Positions 57,821 through 64,000 of a stretch of DNA of 64,000 bases are shown here, piece after piece (position 1 is the stretch's first letter; each line of letters opens with the position of its first letter). The stretch is taken from contig CP137319.1 in assembly GCA_033182465.1 (NCBI GenBank), forward strand, positions 1,798,001 through 1,862,000, given 5' to 3'. The notes under the pieces were generated by a model that was not told the DNA's origin, did no database searches, and saw only the letters and a program-made list of their open reading frames with translations. Origin of the DNA: Sanghuangporus weigelae. Its lineage: Eukaryota; Basidiomycota; Agaricomycetes; Hymenochaetales; Hymenochaetaceae. The position numbers and the translations under genes were made by a program.

Positions 57821-59082
57821 ATTCGATCATGATCATATTCTACCAGAAGTCCGATAGGTGTTGGTAGAAAAGACGTGGGGCGCTGAAAGACTTAGACTAC
57901 TGAGACGGATATTCATGTTAGTAGCCATTCAACATCATGAATGAGAGCAGGTTTCCGAACATCACATGGAAGGAACTTTGCATATGAAGAAAGGAATATG
58001 GAAAATTGTAAAATGATACAGAGATATATATATTCGCAAACATCTCATGTTCTTATTTATAGTCCCCGCTCACTTCAAACAACTAAGAATTCCAATTGTG
58101 GAAGGAGAGAATCTCTTTTGTGACCCGATAATTGTATATAGACAAGACTCGTGACGACAAAGCCATTCACTCCCGAACATCCTCTTCTAGTACAGGAGAT
58201 TTTCGTGGCTGGAAAGTGGGAAGATTCGCACTTAGACTAGGTGACGTTCGATGCGAGGAGGAGATGGAATATGGCTGAAGCCGAGTCTTTGGGATTTGGG
58301 AAGATAGTCAGGTTCAGCCGCCATGATGTACGCGGGTAAATAATTACGATACGAGATACAAATCAAGACAATTTACATCATATAGGTGAACCGTGTTTCA
58401 TAATACCATAGACGCGCATCCCAGGATTCGGTCTATATTTAATTAGGTACCTGCAAGTAGGATGAGTGAGAACACTTCAGCAAAAAGTCGTTCCGCTGAT
58501 TTACGCTTATACGTTATGTAAGCTAGTAAAGGCCTTTTAGTCAGCCTATCCGGAAAATATCGGACTTGAATTGAATTGAAATGTGCATGCTCGCCTTATG
58601 AGATGCTTATAATGTGCTTATAACAAAGGTCGATTATTGTAAGAGAAAGCAACGACATTTATATATTGTATAATATTCATATAAGACAGTCAGATCACTA
58701 TCATTCGATTGGAAGTCTTTTAAGGAATATAAAGGAAATGAAAAAGCATGTTGCTGAGTCGATAATTGTAATATAACTGCCTTTTCAATGGCCAAAGCCT
58801 GTTTCAGTCTTGGTAAGTTAAATTCAGGTCTAGTTGTCACTTATAGGTGTGATAGATGGATGACAAGTCATATATACACAAATAAATGACTGTTTGCTAT
58901 CTTACAATTTTGAGTGAAGGCTTGATGCATGGTTATGTGAATGTGTGAGAGCCTATTACTTACTTAGAGACTTGATGTAAGGTTTGAGTAGGAATTCTCA
59001 GACGATCGGAGGGCATGTGACTAAAAAATTACCTCTATAGACAGAGACAGACACGATCGATCATTGAGAATGATTATTACAT
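57821..59082. other. A/T-rich intergenic DNA bordering the transposon
   Basis: About 1.3 kb, A/T-richer than the gene regions (especially 58480-58980). It has no gene-like frame. The left terminal repeat of the Plavaka element should lie here, but I could not identify it without its right partner. Confidence 0.5.
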
Positions 59083-59925
59083 TTACAGTTCCCCAAATCC
59101 ATCCGATTCTCCCTCGCCGTCCTCGTCCTTGTCCTCATCGATACTAGTAGCATCATTATTATTAACATCCATTCCAACTTCTGCTTCATCCTCATCCTCT
59201 ATTGTTTCCTTGTTGATCTGTATTACTTCATTGGTCTGTAAGTCGATATTTTCATCTTCTGTTCCCTCCATTTGTTCTTCGGTCCTCCTCAGAACGTCGC
59301 TTAAATGCTTAGTATGCAGATATTCAATACATGTGTGCCCAATTCCTCCTCCACGGTAGTGCATAAACATGTCCCTGTCCACAAAACTATGAAGGATTAC
59401 AGCATGAAGAAAATAAAGGAATGTTTCAACACTCACAAATTCACGCAATAGAATGTATAATCTTCATTATTTTCTGTTTCATGGCGAGAAATGGAGGGTG
59501 GTAGGAGGTCCTTTGTTCGACCTTCTTCAAAGAGTGGTATCATGTGAGCCGCTCGAAGAATGTAGTCCGGGTTGACAAAACCGAATGAATCAATATCTGT
59601 ATCCGAATGATGCACAAATCGAACGCGAGGGAGGCGTTTTGCCGCAAAACCGCATAGAAAACCTTGGTCGAAGTGAAACCAGTACACCCAAATAATTTCC
59701 ATCCTCTCGAATTTGAATGTGGTAGTTCCCGGCTTAATAAAACAGACATCTGTATGAAAAACTCGGATAATCCAAGCATAAAGATATGAATGATCGTCTT
59801 CTGACTCGTCTGAGAGCAACATGACGTCGGGATGAGTGCATGGATTAAGACTATCTTGTGCGCGGCGCAAATCGTAAGTTGTATAATTGACTCAACAGAC
59901 TTTATGCTGATACAGTCTGTCGTCT

Positions 59926-61420
59926 TGAAAGGATCTGCTCAAAATCTCACATCAAGATCGATGCGATCAGCAGATCCACACGATCAGCTTCCCAAACGCG
60001 ACTAGTAACCAAGCCAGCTATCATAGGCCCAAGCGATTGAGCGGCCTAGGCAACAGTAACCCATTACCACCCGAGCGCTAGAAGAACCGAAGCGGATACG
60101 TAATCCCGCTAGCAGCTAACACTGCCGACCGCCTATTACCATGGACTACCACTCTAACGCCGCCGACCAAGCAACCAAAGCGACCTCGATCAAAAGAAGC
60201 GATCAAACTTCTTAGAAGTCCAGAAGCACAACTACTAAAGCCTAAACGCTAAAAGGCTAAAGGCTAATAAGGTTTATGGAGACCTCACTGGCATTTCAGC
60301 ACTGTCAAGTCTGTGCACGAGTTTACATGGTCCTTTATGAAGTATACTACATAGTATGCACGGCAACAGTTGGTACACATGACTGTCACATCGAAACCGA
60401 GCGACACCTTCAAGATACAATGCATTCCAATCCACCAAACCCAATAGTACCCAAGAAACGAGAGGAACTCACGATCACAACTCGAACCCCTCGAACTGCA
60501 AACCCGATAACTTGGAGAATGATTGGATGGTATAGACCGGAGTTGCACACACCATGTCCAGCATCCACGATACAGGCAAACCTTTATTTACCAAGAGATG
60601 CGAACCTAGAGACCAAACAATTACAACTCCTTATACAACAAAGGATATGACATTACATTCAAGACATACGATATGAAGGCAAAGCATGGCTAGTCACCAG
60701 AACCTAGCAGAACCCGCCAGCAGAGCTTATGCAGTTCATGATATGCCTTGGACCATACTCGACACCGACCCGGCACCTCAACACTGACGTGCAAGTTATG
60801 CTTACCTTCACTGGACCTCAAGATGAATTCCAAAGAATCACATACCGAGCAGCCTACATCGCTCCAAGAGCAAAGATGCCACTCAATGACGGCAATGACA
60901 CCGTTATGGAGTACTGACAGTGGAGCATTCCACATTGGAACACCACCTCTATTGTCTCAGTCAGCAACTCCACAGAATTCTGTCATAGTGGAGACGACCT
61001 TACAAAGATTGGAGCAAAGTGGAGCGAAGCGCAGCAGGATGACAAAGGGACAGATGTAATGGTGGAGAAAAGTGGAGTAAAGTGGAGACAGGAGGGAAAA
61101 TGGAATATCTGGGAGCATAAGTAGCTGTAGGACTAGGCCCTCATTCCCCATCTTTCGATCCTCTTAACACACTGGTGTAAAGCTTGCTCTACAGCGAGCT
61201 ATTACTGTGTGCTTTGTACTATCACGCCTCTTGGAAATCCCAATCTGCTTTACTATCACCTCGTATCTGAAAGCATCTATAACTCGGACCGCAACTAGGA
61301 AGGCTAGTAAGGGACCGCGTGGTACAGCCAGACGTGGGTAGATAAGATCACCTCTGCACAACACACCGCTGCTTAGGCAAAAGGATCGAACCGGTGTAAC
61401 CCCGGGCCTACTCCCTAACA
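59926..61420 (-). mobile_element. LTR-like repeat copy 1 (1,495 bp, solo, fossil)
   Basis: Read on the minus strand it starts TGTTAGGGAG and ends ATCCTTTCA, the TG...CA termini of a long terminal repeat. It is almost identical to copy 2 in the opposite direction. No 5-bp target duplication flanks it. Together with missing host transposase sequence on its left side, this suggests a deletion after insertion. No internal retroelement region is attached, so it is a solo LTR-like fossil. The family is not determined. Close similarity to copy 2 suggests a recent age. Confidence 0.82.
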
Positions 61421-62352
61421 CACGCTTACCTCAAGTGCTGGATCATTTTAGTTCTCCTCTAGCTAGGAGTAAATGTGGATCCAGTCCTTCTTCGATAAGG
61501 CTATGTGGTGATGAGCTTCGGGGTCAGTCTTTGGTAGACGTTCGGATGTGCTTCTGAGTCGCTCCTTCTGATTTGCCTCCGCTACACGCCTCTCGATCTT
61601 TCGGTATAGTCAGCTGCGGCCTTCCAGAGTGGAAATATCCCGGGCCGCATTGTTTTTGTTTGTCCGTCCATACAAACACTTGATATGTTTGTGCTGCGCC
61701 TCGCCCTTTCCAAAATGAGATTTTCATAAATGCCAAATCGAATAATAAAGCAAACTCACAATTTATGTACTATACGAGTCAGAAGTCCCAAACCTATGGA
61801 TCCTTTGCGCATATTTGATAAGTGAGTGCATCTTCGGCATATTGATATTGAACTCCTTTCGTTTAGCATCTGGTTTTGTCGTGTCACTCTTTTCTAGATT
61901 TGTCCCTTGTTTCTTGATCATGGCGGCTCGTTGACAGCCATGCACTATGACTTCTTTTTGAAGCTCTTTTGTTTTGTATGCTGCGCAGGTAGTGCTCTTG
62001 AAGAGCCGGAGTTGACGGCCAAGCTGTTCAGTAGCTTCTTTGAGTAAACAAAGGGTCGTTTCGGTGTGTTGACATAGTTTTGCCAAGCTGTGCCAATTCA
62101 CCATGTCAAATAGAAGGTCAAGAATAATATTAGTGTGCTCTTCCTTCTCCAGGAGACCTTGGAAGACTGGAAGAATGCACTTATTGACAGAGAGATGGGT
62201 TAACCTTGTCATAATGAATAAACTTGTCTTACGGTGAGTATATCTTCGAAGTCTTGAGCCGCGAGCTTTGTCAAGGAAGCTGTGTTCTTCGTGAATTGCC
62301 GTACAGTACTGTTGCCGAATGTTGGGATTAACCGAAATCTGTGAAATGAGGA

Positions 62353-62357
62353 TAGTG
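62353..62357. repeat. Target-site duplication TAGTG, left side of LTR-like copy 2
   Basis: It matches TAGTG at 63849-63853 immediately beyond the other end of the repeat. Five base pairs is the usual duplication length for Gypsy/Copia-class integrases. Confidence 0.85.
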
Positions 62358-63848
62358 TGTTAGGGAGTAGGCCCGGGGTTACACCAGTTCAATCCTTTTG
62401 CCTAAGCAGTGGTGTATTGTGCAGAGGTGATCTTATCTACCTACGTCTGGCTGTACCACGCGGTCCCTTACTAGCCTTCCTAGTTGCGGTCCGAGTTATG
62501 GATGCTTTCAGATATGAGGTGATAGTAAAGCAGATTGGGATTTCTAAGAGGCGTGATAGTACAAAGCACACAGTAATAGTCTAGTTAGGACTTTACACCA
62601 GTGTGTTAAGAGGACCGAAAGATGGGGGAATGAGGGCCTAGTCCTACAGCTACTTATGCTCCCAGATATTCCATTTTCCCTCCTGTCTCCACTTTACTCC
62701 ACTTTTCTCCACCATTATATCTGTCCCTTTGTCATCCTGCTGCGCTTCGCTCCACTTTGCTCCAATCTTTGTAAGGTCGTCTCCACTATGACAGAATTCT
62801 GTGGAGTTACTGACTGAGACAATAGAGGTGGTGTTCCGATGTGGAATGCTCCACTGTCAGTACTCCATAACGGTGTCATTGCCGTCATTGAGTGGCATCT
62901 TTGCTCTTGGAGCGATGTAGGCTGCTCGGTATGTGATTCTTTGGAATTCATCTTGAGGTCCAGCGAAGGTAAGCATAACTTGCACGTCAGTGTTGAGGTG
63001 CCGGGTCGGTGTCGAGTATGGTCCAAGGCATATCATGAACTGCATAAGCTCTGCTGGCGGGTTCTGCTAGGTTCTGGTGACTAGCCATGCTTTGCCTTCA
63101 TATCGTATGTCTTGAATGTAATGCTATATTCTTCGTTGTATAAGGAGTTGTAACTGCTTGGTCTCCAGGTTCGCATCTCTCAGTAAATAAAGGTTTGCCT
63201 GTATCATAGATGCTGGACATGGTGTGTGCAACTCTGGTCTATACCATCCAATCATTCTCCAGGTTATCGGGTTTGCAGTTCAAGGGGTCCGAGTTGTGAT
63301 TGTGAGTTCCTCTCGTTTCTTGGGTACTATTGGGTTTGGTGGATTGGAATGCATTGTATCTTGAAGGTGTCGCTCGGTTTCGATGTGACAGTCATGTGTA
63401 CCAACTGTTGTCGTGCATACTATGTAGTATACTTCATAAAGGACCATGTAAACTCGTGCACAGACTTGACAGTGCTGAAATGCCAGTGAGGTCTCCATAA
63501 ACCTTATTAGCCTTTAGCCTTTTAGCGTTTAGGCTTTAGTAGTTGTGCTTCTGGACTTCTAAGAAGTTTGATCGCTTCTTTTGATCGAGGTCGCTTTGGT
63601 TGCTTGGTCGGCGGCGTTAGAGTGGTAGTCCGCGGTAATAGGTGGTCAGCGGTGTTAGCTGCTAGCGGGATTACGTATCCGCTTCGGTTCTTCTAGCGCT
63701 CGGGTGGTAATGGGTTACTGTTGCCTAGGCCGCTCAATCGCTTGGGCCTATGATAGCTGGCTTGGTTACTGGTCACGTTTGGGAAGCTGATTGTGTGGAT
63801 CTGCTGATCGCGTCGATCCTGATGCGAGATTTTGAGCGGATCCTTTCA
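62358..63848 (+). mobile_element. LTR-like repeat copy 2 (1,491 bp, solo, fossil)
   Basis: It starts TGTTAGGGAG at 62358 and ends ATCCTTTCA at 63848. A perfect 5-bp target duplication, TAGTG, lies at 62353-62357 and 63849-63853. It sits inside an intron of the Plavaka transposase. It is nearly identical to copy 1 over its whole length but inverted. It is a solo LTR-like fossil without internal genes. Short reading frames within it are mirrored in copy 1 and have no recognisable function. Confidence 0.87.
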
Positions 63849-63853
63849 TAGTG
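63849..63853. repeat. Target-site duplication TAGTG, right side of LTR-like copy 2
   Basis: Partner of the identical pentamer at 62353-62357. Confidence 0.85.
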
Positions 63854-64000
63854 TAAGTTTTTCAGTGCCCATTTAGAAACATCAAATCTTACCTGTTGTT
63901 AAAACTGGTGATCGTGTCACCACCTTGAGCACAAATAATCTGAATCAAGTGTATAAGGAGCGACTTCCAAACACCTAGCTCAATTTCGTGCATAAGGTCC

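Larger units (their letters stand above)
59083..64000 (-). mobile_element. Plavaka-type (CACTA-like) DNA transposon, degraded, runs off right edge
   Basis: Pieces of one Plavaka transposase gene lie in order on the minus strand. At 64000-63893 is DLMHEIELGVWKSLLIHLI with a splice donor. At about 62338-62220 is IPTFGNSTVRQFTKNTASL and LAAQDFEDILT. At 62212-61770 is LPVFQGLLEKEEHTN through MHSLIKYAQRIHRFGTSDSY. At about 61720-61440 is the KCLYGRTNKNNAARD region. At 59900-59083 is VNYTTYDLRRAQDSLNPCTH through CVNLFVDRDMFMHYRGGGIG, plus an acidic tail and stop. These are the usual landmarks of the transposase's second half. Two LTR-like insertions at 62358-63848 and 59926-61420 split it. In-frame stops occur in the 61.5-61.8 kb piece. 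Some 45 codons expected between DPALE and the DDRLYQHKV piece appear to be missing next to the left insertion. The element is therefore inactive. It extends beyond the window. Confidence 0.88.

Noticed and set aside
60276-63498. Short mirrored reading frames within the two LTR-like copies
   Set aside because: They recur only because the repeats are nearly identical. No recognisable domain, so not listed as genes.
59926-63848. A single LTR retrotransposon with paired LTRs
   Set aside because: The two repeats are in opposite orientation and the DNA between them is Plavaka transposase, so they are separate solo copies.

Overview
The window is from a filamentous basidiomycete, most likely an Agaricomycete. 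The evidence is densely packed genes split by many short introns of about 45-80 nt, a Plavaka-type (CACTA-like) DNA transposon typical of Agaricomycetes, a DNMT5-type methyltransferase/SNF2 protein, and fungal families such as OPT transporters, P450s, GH16 glucanases and Zn2Cys6 regulators. Exon joins were made by eye from splice signals and family knowledge. Gene ends are usually firm, and some internal joins are provisional.

Left third (1-26.7 kb): the 5' part of an OPT oligopeptide transporter runs off the left edge (-), followed by a cytochrome P450 (-), a secreted class 3 lipase (-), and the oligosaccharyltransferase catalytic subunit STT3 (-). STT3 shares a short divergent promoter with a TFIIIA-like zinc-finger protein (+). 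Next come a membrane-anchored short-chain dehydrogenase (+), converging on the actin regulator ABP1 (-), then a transcription factor with five Zn2Cys6 clusters (+), a secreted GH16 glucanase (-) and a CRIPT homologue (-).

Middle (26.7-50.5 kb): an unknown basic protein with a C2HC-like finger (-), then the very large DNMT5 gene (-), divergent from a PAP2 lipid phosphatase (+). The phosphatase converges on a CID-domain RNA polymerase II-associated protein (-). A BRCT-type protein (-) and a coiled-coil protein (+) are divergent across only 55 bp. An HSF-type transcription factor (-) with a glutamine-rich N-terminus and a 504-nt intron closes this part.

Right part (50.5-64 kb): a possible small hypothetical gene (-), ARP2 (+), and two tiny TATA-driven ORFs (+) that share an acidic C-terminal motif. 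The last 5 kb is a transposon fossil. A Plavaka transposase gene, reading leftward from beyond the right edge, is interrupted by two nearly identical 1.49-kb LTR-like repeats in opposite orientation. One lies in a transposase intron and has a perfect 5-bp target duplication.

Functional links: ABP1 and ARP2 act together in branched-actin nucleation. DNMT5 is a maintenance CpG methylation enzyme, and many of the differences between the two LTR copies are C/T transitions at CpG. The most unusual protein is the five-cluster Zn2Cys6 regulator.
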